Origin: Firmicutes bacterium UBA5010
Lineage (GTDB): Bacteria; Bacillota; Clostridia; Tissierellales; Sedimentibacteraceae
DNA: 56,268 bases
Assembly: GCA_002396645.1 (NCBI GenBank)
Contig: DGYI01000063.1
Coordinates: forward strand, 78,015-134,282
Reading direction: 5' to 3'
The notes below the pieces were generated by a model, which was not told the DNA's origin, made no database searches, and saw only the letters and a program-made list of their open reading frames with translations. Made by a program: the position numbers and the translations under genes. Positions 35,507 through 43,714 of this stretch are shown one piece after another; within the stretch, counting starts at the first letter, position 1, and each line of letters begins with the position of its first letter.

Positions 35507-35527
35507 GTTAACCTCCATTAATTATTT

Positions 35528-36523
35528 CTATATTTCTTCTCTGAGTATTTCTGCTCTTTTAAAGTCTCTTTCTTTTTTAGTAAATCCTTCTTCAAGCATC
35601 ATCTGAATATTATTTTCCTGAACTTTTGTCATTAAGCTATCTATATTTTTATTATCCATGTTTTCAAGTATTCCCACTTCTATTCCAAGCTTTATAAATG
35701 ATAAAAGTTTCATCGCTTCCTGAGCATCAATTATACGTGCATTTTTCAATATACCGTAGGCTCTGTAAATTTCATTTTCAACATAAACTCTGTTATTACT
35801 CATCAAAAGCTGTCTTGTAGAATTCTCTTTTTCTAAAAGCTGAATGCTTATTTGTTTTATTCTTTCAACAAGTGTTTCTTCCTGTGCTCCAAGGGTTCCT
35901 TGGTTGGAAATCTGATATAAATTACCCATAGATTTGGTTCCCTCGCCATAAACACCTCTCACAGCAACTCCGATTTGAGATATTGCAAGCAGTATTTTTT
36001 CGAGCTGATTAGTCATGGAAAGTGCAGGCAGATGAAGCATCGTTGAAGCTCTTAATCCTGTTCCCAAATTTGTAGGGCATGAAGTAATATATCCTAAATC
36101 CTTATCAAAAGCATAATCCAGATTTCCTTCAAGTATATCATCTATCATATTTGCTGTTTTCAAACTGTCTTCAAGTCTGAGCCCTGAGTTTAAAACCTGT
36201 ATTCTCAAATGATCTTCCTCGTTTATCATTATTATAATGCTTTTATCTTCACTTATCATAAATGCTGATTCATTTTTATTTTTTGTAAGCTGAGGGCTTA
36301 TTATATGCTGCTCAATTAATATATTTTGCTCTATATCCGGTATATCTTTTAAATAATTTAATTCGAAACCTAATTTTGATGTAGTATCATTTTTTTCTAT
36401 CACAGCTTTTACTTCGTCTATTATCTTGTAAGCTTCTTCCTGGCTGATTTTTGAGGAAAATTTATTTCCCCTGAGATTTCTTGCAAGCCTTATTCTGCTG
36501 CTTACAATAATATCACTATTCAT
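35528..36523 (-). CDS. mcsB: Protein arginine kinase McsB
   Basis: 331 aa. Phosphagen-kinase-like catalytic domain: VSSRIRLARNLRG at the N-terminus, CPTNLGTGLRASTMLHLPAL near residue 165, and RGVYGEGTKSMGNLYQISNQGTLG near 195. McsB phosphorylates arginines of CtsR and damaged proteins, marking them for ClpCP. The C-terminal ~80 residues form the arginine-phosphate recognition domain. The gene overlaps mcsA by 8 bp, fitting their complex. Confidence 0.96.
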   Translation of the reverse strand: MNSDIIVSSRIRLARNLRGNKFSSKISQEEAYKIIDEVKAVIEKNDTTSKLGFELNYLKDIPDIEQNILIEQHIISPQLTKNKNESAFMISEDKSIIIMINEEDHLRIQVLNSGLRLEDSLKTANMIDDILEGNLDYAFDKDLGYITSCPTNLGTGLRASTMLHLPALSMTNQLEKILLAISQIGVAVRGVYGEGTKSMGNLYQISNQGTLGAQEETLVERIKQISIQLLEKENSTRQLLMSNNRVYVENEIYRAYGILKNARIIDAQEAMKLLSFIKLGIEVGILENMDNKNIDSLMTKVQENNIQMMLEEGFTKKERDFKRAEILREEI

Positions 36524-37031
36524 TCTGCACCTCCGAAACTTCGTCTATTTTGCTTTCCATTTCTCTTATTTGATCTCTTATAATTACCGCATCTTCATAT
36601 TTTTCCTGATCGATTTTACTCTTAAGCTCTTTTTTCAAGCGTTCTATATCCATTTGAATCTTGTATTTTCCGGCAGCTTTTTTAGGAATTTTCCCAGCAT
36701 GAACATCATAGCCCTGTATATTCTTTATCGCCGGCATCAGTCTGCTTCTAAATGCGGATATGCAGTTACTGCAGCCAAATTTTCCTATTTTTCTGAATTC
36801 ATCAAATGACATACCGCAGTTATCGCAAATGTCACGACTGCTTAAATATTCTTTAGAAAATGTTTCACTAAGCATTCCTGCCAACAGATTTTCCATAGAA
36901 AAATTCATGTTAAAAAGAGATTGCTGTTTTTTAGCACATTCCTCACATAAATGTGATTCGGTTTTTATTCCGTTTACAATTTTTGTAACATGAACTGTGG
37001 CATTATTTTTTTCACATTCATTACATAACAT
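36516..37031 (-). CDS. mcsA: McsB activator McsA
   Basis: 171 aa from the ATG at 37031 (GGAGG 8 nt upstream). Four CxxC-type zinc motifs are seen (CNECEKN, CEECAKK, CDNCGMS, CSNCIS) and a C-terminal UVR motif (LKKELKSKIDQEKYEDAVIIRDQIREME). McsA stimulates McsB kinase activity and adapts it to substrates. Earlier in-frame ATG at 37085 is unlikely because the region before CNEC is not family-like. Confidence 0.95.
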   Translation of the reverse strand: MLCNECEKNNATVHVTKIVNGIKTESHLCEECAKKQQSLFNMNFSMENLLAGMLSETFSKEYLSSRDICDNCGMSFDEFRKIGKFGCSNCISAFRSRLMPAIKNIQGYDVHAGKIPKKAAGKYKIQMDIERLKKELKSKIDQEKYEDAVIIRDQIREMESKIDEVSEVQNE

Positions 37032-37130
37032 AAATTTCACCTCCACAAGACTTAATGCACGAAATACCTTGGTAAATTTGCACACAAAGTCGATATATAT
37101 TTTATTATTTACTGTTTCTTTAAACCTTAA

Positions 37131-37601
37131 TTAATTGCTTTCATTCAGCAAGACAAGCAATATTTCCTTTAAAACATCAGCCCTTAGTTTATTTCTGTCA
37201 TCATAATATATTTTGCCAAAGGCTCTGTCGCTTATAGCTGATTTTATAATACTTTGTTCTCTTTCTGAAATAATTTCCTTCTCTTTAAAAACATCTATTA
37301 TGTCACAAGCTTTATTATATGTTATGTTAGTTCCTATGCTTTTATTAAGTATAGTTTCAAGATGGGCGTCAGTGGATGTATCCACCTTGAATATCTTGAC
37401 ATATCCGCCTCCGCCTCTCCTGCTTTCTATAATGTAGCCTCTGTCGTTATTAAATCTTGTGCTTAGAACATAGTTTATCTGAGAAGGAGAGCAATCAAAT
37501 TGCTGTGCTAATAGATTTCTTTGAATTTCAATACTTGCATTATTTGCAGAATCAATCATTTCTTTTATGAAGTCCTCTATTATATCACTGAGATTTGACA
37601 T
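37131..37601 (-). CDS. ctsR: Transcriptional repressor CtsR
   Basis: 156 aa. Winged helix-turn-helix (RNLLAQQFDCSPSQINYVLSTRFN) followed by the glycine-rich wing ESRRGGGGYVKI that contacts DNA, and the C-terminal domain with arginines that are McsB targets. It represses clp genes until heat or protein damage. No CtsR site or clear promoter was seen in the 120 bp between clpB and ctsR, so it is probably read through from the clpB promoter. Confidence 0.95.
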   Translation of the reverse strand: MSNLSDIIEDFIKEMIDSANNASIEIQRNLLAQQFDCSPSQINYVLSTRFNNDRGYIIESRRGGGGYVKIFKVDTSTDAHLETILNKSIGTNITYNKACDIIDVFKEKEIISEREQSIIKSAISDRAFGKIYYDDRNKLRADVLKEILLVLLNESN

Positions 37602-37721
37602 TTGTATATATACCCTCCTTTGAGCGAAAATCTAAAAATTTTTAAAAAATAATTTTAATTTATTCATATACTTGTTACTTATTTTTATTTCTTTTACTAT
37701 CTTTTCCTGCCATACAATATT

Positions 37722-40334
37722 TTAAACCCGATCTTTAACATTAGCTGTCAATTTTTCTCCATCGTAATCTACTTCCAAAATACTGCCTTGAGTGATATCG
37801 CCTTTAATAATTATTTTGGCGATTAATGTTTCAACTCGGCTTTGTATAAATCTTTTTAATGGTCTTGCTCCATATACCGGATCATATCCCTCGTCAACAA
37901 TATATTTTTTTGCTCTGTCACTTAATTCAACCGTTAATTGCTTATCCTTAAGACGTTTTTGCAAATCTGTAAGCATTAAATCAACAATTTTGTATATTTC
38001 ATGCTTATCAAGCGGTTTATAAAAGACTATTTCATCTAATCTGTTTAAAAATTCAGGCCTGAACTGCTGACGGAGAATCCTGTAAACATTGTCTCTGGAT
38101 TCTTCACTGATAGTTCCGTTTGCATTTATACCCTCTAATATATAGGATGAACCAATATTTGAGGTCAATATAATAATTGTATTTTTAAAATCTACTGTTC
38201 TTCCTTGAGAATCTGTTATACGTCCGTCGTCTAAAACCTGCAATAAAACATTGAATACATCAGGATGTGCTTTTTCTATCTCATCAAATAATACAACCGA
38301 ATACGGTTTTCTTCTTACTGCTTCTGTAAGCTGACCGCCTTCTTCATATCCTACATATCCCGGAGGTGCTCCTATCAGTCTTGATACCGAATATTTTTCC
38401 ATATACTCGCTCATATCAATTCTTACAATATTTTTCTCATCATCGAATAATGTCTCCGACAGTGTTTTTGCAAGCTCTGTTTTACCTACTCCTGTAGGTC
38501 CTAAGAATAAAAACGAACCTATCGGTCTTTTCGGGTCTTGAATACCTGCTCTTGAGCGGATTATAGCTTCACTTACTTTTTCAACAGCTTCATTCTGGCC
38601 TATTACCCTTTTATGCAGTATATCCTCAAGTCCAAGTATTTTTTCTCTTTCACCCTCCATAAGCTTAGATACAGGTATACCTGTCCATCTGGCTACGATT
38701 TTTGCAATCTCTTCCTCTGTTACTCTATCCCTTAGCAAACTTCCTGAGTTTTCAACCTTCTCTGCTATTTGTTCCTCCTCATGAAGCTCTTTTTGAAGCT
38801 GCGGAAGCTTACCGTATTTTAACTCGGCGGCCTTATTTAAGTCATAGCTTCGCTGTGCTTTCTCTATTTCAAGATTCACTTGTTCCAGCTCTTCTCTAAG
38901 TTTTTGCACTTTTGAAATTGCATCCTTTTCATTTTCCCATTTAGCCTTCATTTCATTGAAATCAGCTCTCATATCCGCTAATTCTCTTTGAATTTCTTCT
39001 AAATGCTCCTTAGACAGATTATCTTTTTCCTTTTTCAAAGCTGCCTCTTCTATCTCATGCTGCATAATTTTACGTGATATTTCATCCAGCTCTGTAGGCA
39101 TAGAATCCATTTCGGTTTTAATTAAGGCACAAGCTTCATCAACTAAATCTATAGCCTTATCAGGCAAGAATCTATCAGATATATATCTGTCGGATAAGGT
39201 TGCCGCGGCAATCAAAGCTTGGTCTTGAATTTTTACACCATGATAAACCTCATAGCGTTCCTTCAAGCCTCTAAGTATAGATATTGTATCCTCTACACTT
39301 GGTTCATCTACCATAACGGGCTGAAAACGCCTCTCAAGTGCAGCATCCTTTTCTATATACTGTCTGTATTCGTCAAGTGTGGTTGCACCTATACAGTGCA
39401 ATTCTCCTCTGGAAAGCATTGGCTTTAACAAATTGCCCGCATCCATAGCACCATCTGTTTTTCCTGCACCGACTATTGTATGAAGCTCATCAATAAATAA
39501 TATTATTTTACCTTCACTTTTTTTAACTTCCATTAATACTGATTTGAGTCTTTCTTCAAATTCGCCTCTGAATTTAGCACCTGCAACTAAAGCTCCCATA
39601 TCAAGAGAGAATATTTTTCTGTCCTTTAAGTTGCTCGGTACATCGCCTCTTACTATTCTAAGTGCTAACCCCTCTGCAATAGCTGTTTTACCTACTCCCG
39701 GTTCGCCAATCAAAACCGGATTGTTTTTTGTCTTTCTTGAAAGAATTCTTATGACATTTCTTATCTCAGAATCTCTGCCTATTACAGGATCAAGCTTATG
39801 ATTTTTAGCAAGTTCTACTAAGTCCTGACCATATTTTGCCAAAACATCATATGTGTCTTCGGGTGTGTCAGTTGTCACATTAGTATTTCCTCTGACAGAC
39901 ATTAAAACATCTAAGAATTTATTTTTTTCAATTCCGTATTTTTTAAAGATTTCTTTTATTTTAGGATTAGGAGAATCAATCAGGCACAGCATTATATGCT
40001 CGACTGATATAAAATCATCTCTCATTCTTGATGCCTGAGACTGTGAAGAGGATAAAAGCTTATCTACATCTTGTGAAATATAGACTGTTCCTGCTTCACG
40101 AGCAGTACCCGCCACTCTTGGTTTATTGTTTATCAGTGTTTCAACTGCAGCTTTAACGGAAGAAACATCTATATTCATTTTTTTAATCAGTTCCGGAACC
40201 AAACCGTTTTCTTGAAGCAAAAGTGCATAAAATAAATGCTCTTGTTCTATTTGTGCATTCTGATTTTGAACTGCAATATTATGTGCTTCTTGTATTGCTT
40301 CCAAGGATTTTTGTGTAAATTTTTGCATGTTCAT
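37722..40334 (-). CDS. clpB: Disaggregase ClpB
   Basis: 870 aa from the ATG preceded by GGAGGTAAAT; the ATG four codons upstream overlaps the Shine-Dalgarno. N-domain, first AAA+ (GEPGVGKTAIAEG), a long coiled-coil M domain (about 405-520, ELDEISRKIMQHEIEEAALKKEKDNL onward) that distinguishes ClpB from ClpC, and second AAA+ (GPTGVGKTELAKTLSETLF). It acts with DnaK to dissolve aggregates. It heads the CtsR operon here. Confidence 0.96.
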   Translation of the reverse strand: MNMQKFTQKSLEAIQEAHNIAVQNQNAQIEQEHLFYALLLQENGLVPELIKKMNIDVSSVKAAVETLINNKPRVAGTAREAGTVYISQDVDKLLSSSQSQASRMRDDFISVEHIMLCLIDSPNPKIKEIFKKYGIEKNKFLDVLMSVRGNTNVTTDTPEDTYDVLAKYGQDLVELAKNHKLDPVIGRDSEIRNVIRILSRKTKNNPVLIGEPGVGKTAIAEGLALRIVRGDVPSNLKDRKIFSLDMGALVAGAKFRGEFEERLKSVLMEVKKSEGKIILFIDELHTIVGAGKTDGAMDAGNLLKPMLSRGELHCIGATTLDEYRQYIEKDAALERRFQPVMVDEPSVEDTISILRGLKERYEVYHGVKIQDQALIAAATLSDRYISDRFLPDKAIDLVDEACALIKTEMDSMPTELDEISRKIMQHEIEEAALKKEKDNLSKEHLEEIQRELADMRADFNEMKAKWENEKDAISKVQKLREELEQVNLEIEKAQRSYDLNKAAELKYGKLPQLQKELHEEEQIAEKVENSGSLLRDRVTEEEIAKIVARWTGIPVSKLMEGEREKILGLEDILHKRVIGQNEAVEKVSEAIIRSRAGIQDPKRPIGSFLFLGPTGVGKTELAKTLSETLFDDEKNIVRIDMSEYMEKYSVSRLIGAPPGYVGYEEGGQLTEAVRRKPYSVVLFDEIEKAHPDVFNVLLQVLDDGRITDSQGRTVDFKNTIIILTSNIGSSYILEGINANGTISEESRDNVYRILRQQFRPEFLNRLDEIVFYKPLDKHEIYKIVDLMLTDLQKRLKDKQLTVELSDRAKKYIVDEGYDPVYGARPLKRFIQSRVETLIAKIIIKGDITQGSILEVDYDGEKLTANVKDRV

Positions 40335-40349
40335 ATTTACCTCCATTAT

Positions 40350-40363
40350 GCCGTTTTTACGGC
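40350..40363 (-). other. Leader hairpin before the clpB ribosome-binding site
   Basis: GCCGT AAAA ACGGC on the minus strand, followed by ATAATGGAGG. Same arrangement and flank as the hairpin before fliE. A related sequence (CTGCAATAAAAACAGCATAATG) lies further upstream at 40538-40561 outside a gene. Confidence 0.5.
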
Positions 40364-40413
40364 TTTACAATATACATAGGTCTAAATTCATTTCGCTGAG
40401 AGTTTCTTCGCGT

Positions 40414-40436
40414 TTTGACTTTGACTTTCTTTGACC
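40414..40436 (-). promoter_or_regulatory. CtsR operator with three heptads
   Basis: Minus strand GGTCAAA GAA AGTCAAA (40436-40420) fits the CtsR consensus of two direct heptads with a 3-bp spacer; a third AGTCAAA heptad overlaps at 40420-40414. The box lies just downstream of the clpB -10, where repressor would block transcription. Confidence 0.88.
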
Positions 40437-40444
40437 TTTAATTT

Positions 40445-40472
40445 ATTATAACTCAAATTTTTACAAATTCAA
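40445..40472 (-). promoter_or_regulatory. Sigma-A promoter of clpB
   Basis: -35 TTGAAT (40472-40467), 16-bp spacer, -10 TATAAT (40450-40445), 8 bp before the CtsR box. The remaining 40473-40649 stretch is AT-rich and holds only the hairpin at 40538-40561. Confidence 0.75.
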
Positions 40473-40649
40473 GTATCATTTTCAGTGATATTTAATTATA
40501 TATACGATATTATTAGTATTTTTTGATATTTTTATTCATTATGCTGTTTTTATTGCAGCATTTCTTATATTATCTAAATTATATATCAATAAAACGAATT
40601 TTATTTTAGACCATGCAAGCTGTTTGCACAAGAAATAAGTTTTTATCCC

Positions 40650-40692
40650 AGTCAAATATAGCTCTTAACTAAGTTAAGAGCTATATTTGACT
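40650..40692. terminator. 20-bp perfect hairpin at the end of the cysteine hydrolase gene
   Basis: Arms 40650-40669 and 40673-40692 are exactly complementary with a 3-nt loop. The stem includes the stop and last codons of the minus-strand gene. No T-run follows on either side, so it is either a terminator of unusual form or a processing/protection structure. Confidence 0.6.
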
Positions 40693-41342
40693 ATATTTAT
40701 ACCTGAATTTTTCATATCATACAGAGCAAGAATATGTTCTAACTGTCTGTCGTGTATTCCTTCTATATCGTATGTTTCTATTAGATTTTCAAACATATAT
40801 ATATTTGCATCTATATTGTTTTCATCTAAATATTTTCTCATAGTCTTTGAAAAATCTCTGACACATATATCTGTTACACATCCTGTAACCAATATATTTT
40901 TAACATTGTTTTTAGCTATTTCAAGAGGGTTTTTGGCTAAGAATGAGTTAGTTGAGTTTTTTTCTATTTTAACAATAGATTTTATTTTCTTAAGCTCATC
41001 TATCAGCTCTGCCTCACTCGTTCCGGCTATGCAATGTGCAGGAAAACTCCTGAATTCAGTACTATTTTCCTCATGTGTATCGGCATATGCAATTATAGGA
41101 ATTTTTAAGTCCTCACATTTTTGGGCGAATTCTGAAATTTTAGATGCTATTTTGTCAACATAGGGACTGCTTAATGCACCTTCTCTTACAAAGCCATTTA
41201 CCATGTCAATGATTACAAGCATAGTTTCATCGGGGTTAAAGTTTTCTACAGACATATGTTCAATATTATTATTCACATAATCTATAAAGTTACTAAAGGT
41301 TTTTTGCATTAATTCTAATGTTTTAGTTTTTTCTACTTTCAT
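40674..41342 (-). CDS. Isochorismatase-family cysteine hydrolase (nicotinamidase-like)
   Basis: 222 aa. Catalytic triad residues visible: Asp46 in VIIDMVNGF, Lys128 in KIEKNSTNSF and Cys155 in VTGCVTDICV. YADTHEENSTEFRSFPAHCIAGTSEAELI contains the metal/substrate segment (D-x-H-x4-EF) seen in nicotinamidases such as PncA. It may convert nicotinamide to nicotinate for NAD salvage, but substrate is not certain. It carries an N-terminal extension of ~35 residues. It lies 21 bp after the dGTPase-like gene. Confidence 0.85.
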   Translation of the reverse strand: MKVEKTKTLELMQKTFSNFIDYVNNNIEHMSVENFNPDETMLVIIDMVNGFVREGALSSPYVDKIASKISEFAQKCEDLKIPIIAYADTHEENSTEFRSFPAHCIAGTSEAELIDELKKIKSIVKIEKNSTNSFLAKNPLEIAKNNVKNILVTGCVTDICVRDFSKTMRKYLDENNIDANIYMFENLIETYDIEGIHDRQLEHILALYDMKNSGINIVKYSS

Positions 41343-41363
41343 TTAATCTTCATGCCTCCTTTA

Positions 41364-42611
41364 TTAAAATTGAATTAATTCATTGAATATATTTATAGCA
41401 TATTGATCCGTCATACCGGATATGAAATCAAAGATTGCTCTTATGTACTTATCTTTATTTTCTAATCTTCCATATATTTTTTTATTGTTATGATTTATAG
41501 AATTTTCGTTTAACTCATTACTCTTAATATCCGATAAATCACAATACTGCCTTATCCAATTAAAAAATTCATTGTTTAATATATTGCTATTAGTCTTTGC
41601 AGAAATTATGTTGTTTATAGTATCACCGGATTTATATAATTTCAGAAGTTCCTCAAAAATAGAGTTTAAAACTAAGGATGAAAATTTCTTAAAATTTTCA
41701 AATCTCTCACTTTTGTATATGTATTTGTAGTTAAATTCTTTGTTAATTTCATCCATCATATTAAGGCTAGACTTAGAAAGTCTCAGTCCTTTTTCCGGGG
41801 AGCTATTTTCACATAAATCAATTATCAGCTCATGCATAAGTCTTGTTGTATTTATAGTCTCATGATTATATTTTGCAGCTATTTTATAAAGCACATCAAG
41901 CTCTTTATCCCCGATAAATTTAAGCCTTATTGCATCCTCTATATCTCTTCCTATGTAAGAAATTTTATCAGATATTTTGACTACACAGCCTTCCCAAGTA
42001 TATGGCTGATACTTACCCGGACTGTCAAACAGCATTAAATCCATTGCTTCTTCTCTTGGGAATATAGAATTTTCATCTACTTCACCGCAGTGAGAAATAA
42101 TCCCATCACGAACCGCATATGTCAAATTCATATTGTTTTTCACTCTATTATTATCTTCTAATAATTCAACTTCATCTACAAAATGAAGTCCGTTTTTTTC
42201 ATGCCAGAATTCTTCATTCAAATATTTTTTTGAGATTTCTTTTATTATATTCTCTCCCTCATGACCAAAAGGTGCATGTCCTAAGTCATGTGCGGTTGAT
42301 ATAGCTCTTGTCAGTTCAACATTAAGCCCTAAGTATCTGGCTATAGTATAGCTAACTGATTCGACATGGTTTACATGCTCAATACGAGTACAGATATGGT
42401 CGTTATTCGTGTTAAAAAACACCTGTGTTTTATGTTTTAATCTTCTGTAAGCAAGCGAATGAAGTATTCTTGTATAGTCTCGTTCAAATTCAGTCCTTAT
42501 GTCATTTCCTTTTGAATAGATTTCATCTCTTCTTTTAATCATTTCAGCCCATTTAGGGTTTGATGGTTGTGCCGCAGCGTTGGCAAATTTTAAGTTTGTA
42601 TTTCTATTCAT
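41364..42611 (-). CDS. dgt: dGTP triphosphohydrolase-like HD protein
   Basis: 415 aa from the ATG at 42611, preceded by GGGGG 8 nt upstream; an ATG 20 codons earlier lacks family-like sequence. HD-domain motifs: RIEHVNHVESVSYTIARYLGLN, STAHDLGHAPFGHEGE (HD pair) and VVKISDKISYIGRDIEDAI. These match the deoxyguanosinetriphosphate triphosphohydrolase-like family, which removes triphosphate from dNTPs. The C-terminal section is shorter and more variable than in E. coli Dgt. Operon with the downstream cysteine hydrolase. Confidence 0.85.
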   Translation of the reverse strand: MNRNTNLKFANAAAQPSNPKWAEMIKRRDEIYSKGNDIRTEFERDYTRILHSLAYRRLKHKTQVFFNTNNDHICTRIEHVNHVESVSYTIARYLGLNVELTRAISTAHDLGHAPFGHEGENIIKEISKKYLNEEFWHEKNGLHFVDEVELLEDNNRVKNNMNLTYAVRDGIISHCGEVDENSIFPREEAMDLMLFDSPGKYQPYTWEGCVVKISDKISYIGRDIEDAIRLKFIGDKELDVLYKIAAKYNHETINTTRLMHELIIDLCENSSPEKGLRLSKSSLNMMDEINKEFNYKYIYKSERFENFKKFSSLVLNSIFEELLKLYKSGDTINNIISAKTNSNILNNEFFNWIRQYCDLSDIKSNELNENSINHNNKKIYGRLENKDKYIRAIFDFISGMTDQYAINIFNELIQF

Positions 42612-42685
42612 TTTTATACCCCCATACAGTATATATTTAATTATATATTTTAAAGCTATAATTTTCAACATTTTTATGATATAAT

Positions 42686-42719
42686 ATTCATATCATCCAC
42701 CCTTATTGATGATACGAAT
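42686..42719. repeat. Inverted repeat in the dgt/nitrilase divergent region
   Basis: ATTCATATCATC (42686-42697) and GATGATACGAAT (42708-42719) match 11 of 12. A second pair, ACAATGT (42761-42767) and ACATTGT (42786-42792), lies just upstream of TATAAT at 42799-42804, a likely -10 for the nitrilase-like gene. Either could be an operator. The 220-bp region contains no gene. Confidence 0.45.
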
Positions 42720-42832
42720 ATTTAAAATGGCTCAACATAGTCCAGACTATGATATAATATACAATGTCTTGCTATACAATACATTACATTGTCGATACTA
42801 TAATACTGTATAAAGGGGAGGTACGCACGAAT

Positions 42833-43543
42833 ATGAAAATTGCATTGGCATCTCAAGAGTTTATTGATAATAATTTGGAATTTAACTTAAATAAGCTGGC
42901 TTTAGCGATGAAAGAGGCAAAATCTAAAGAAGCGGATTTAATTTGCTTTGGTGAGGCATATTTGCAAGGCTTTGACGCCTTTTCATGGGAATTTGAAAAT
43001 GATAAAAATATAGCAATAAGTCAAAATTCATTGATTATGCAGCAATTACAGCAATATTCCAGAGAAATAGAAATTGATTTATTTATAGGGTATCTTGAAA
43101 TTGAAGATAATATTCTTTATTCAAGCTATGCACTTGTTGAAAACGGAATTATAACATATAATTATCGCAGAATTTCAAAAGGTTGGAAGGAATTTACTAA
43201 AACAGATTCGCATTATCAAGAAGGAAAATCGCCGATTTTATTTAATTATAAAGGCAAAAAATGTCTGGCAGCTCTATGCGGAGATTTATGGGATTTCCCG
43301 GAGGAATTTAAGCTGAATCAGGATATATTGTTCTGGCCCGTTTATGTAGATTTTTCTATCGAGGATTGGGAAAAAAGCTTTATAGAAGAATACAAAGAAC
43401 AAGCATCACAAATCAAATCAGATGTCTTTATGATTAATTCAATATGCAAACCAACAGGCTTTGGAGGCTGTTTTCACTTTAAAGATAATAAAATTATTGA
43501 AATGTTGAAACCCGGCAATGAGGGTTTGCTGATTGTTGAATAA
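42833..43543 (+). CDS. Nitrilase-superfamily (carbon-nitrogen) hydrolase
   Basis: 236 aa from the ATG at 42833; GGGGAGGT is at 42815-42822, whereas an ATG at 42764 precedes that site and is unlikely. The catalytic triad is visible: Glu41 in CFGEAYLQGFDAF, Lys117 in RRISKGWKEF and Cys149 in LAALCGDLWDFP. Such enzymes hydrolyse amides or nitriles; which substrate is unknown. Compared with the ~260-aa norm it is slightly short at the C-terminus (missing the usual R-x-D-YP motif region). Monocistronic, divergent from dgt. Confidence 0.85.
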   Translation: MKIALASQEFIDNNLEFNLNKLALAMKEAKSKEADLICFGEAYLQGFDAFSWEFENDKNIAISQNSLIMQQLQQYSREIEIDLFIGYLEIEDNILYSSYALVENGIITYNYRRISKGWKEFTKTDSHYQEGKSPILFNYKGKKCLAALCGDLWDFPEEFKLNQDILFWPVYVDFSIEDWEKSFIEEYKEQASQIKSDVFMINSICKPTGFGGCFHFKDNKIIEMLKPGNEGLLIVE

Positions 43544-43611
43544 ACAGGAATTTATTGAAGCAATAAGATTGACTTGTGTAAAGCTTCGTAGACAGCTTGC
43601 CAATATCAAAA

Positions 43612-43650
43612 AAATACAGAGAAAAATTTTTTTTATTTTTCTCTGTATTT
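43612..43650. terminator. Terminator between nitrilase-like gene and sleC
   Basis: Perfect 15-bp stem AAATACAGAGAAAAA/TTTTTCTCTGTATTT (43612-43626, 43636-43650), 9-nt T-rich loop. A-run on the left flank (43608-43614) gives T-run on the minus strand, so it works for sleC as well. Confidence 0.85.
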
Positions 43651-43714
43651 AGTGAAAGACGAATTATATAAAATGCCTATGCAACTTAAACGAGGCTTAG
43701 CTGCATTAATCAAA

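Noticed and set aside
37602..37721. A second CtsR operator before ctsR
   Set aside because: Only one weak half-site-like CTCAAAG is present, with no partner heptad.
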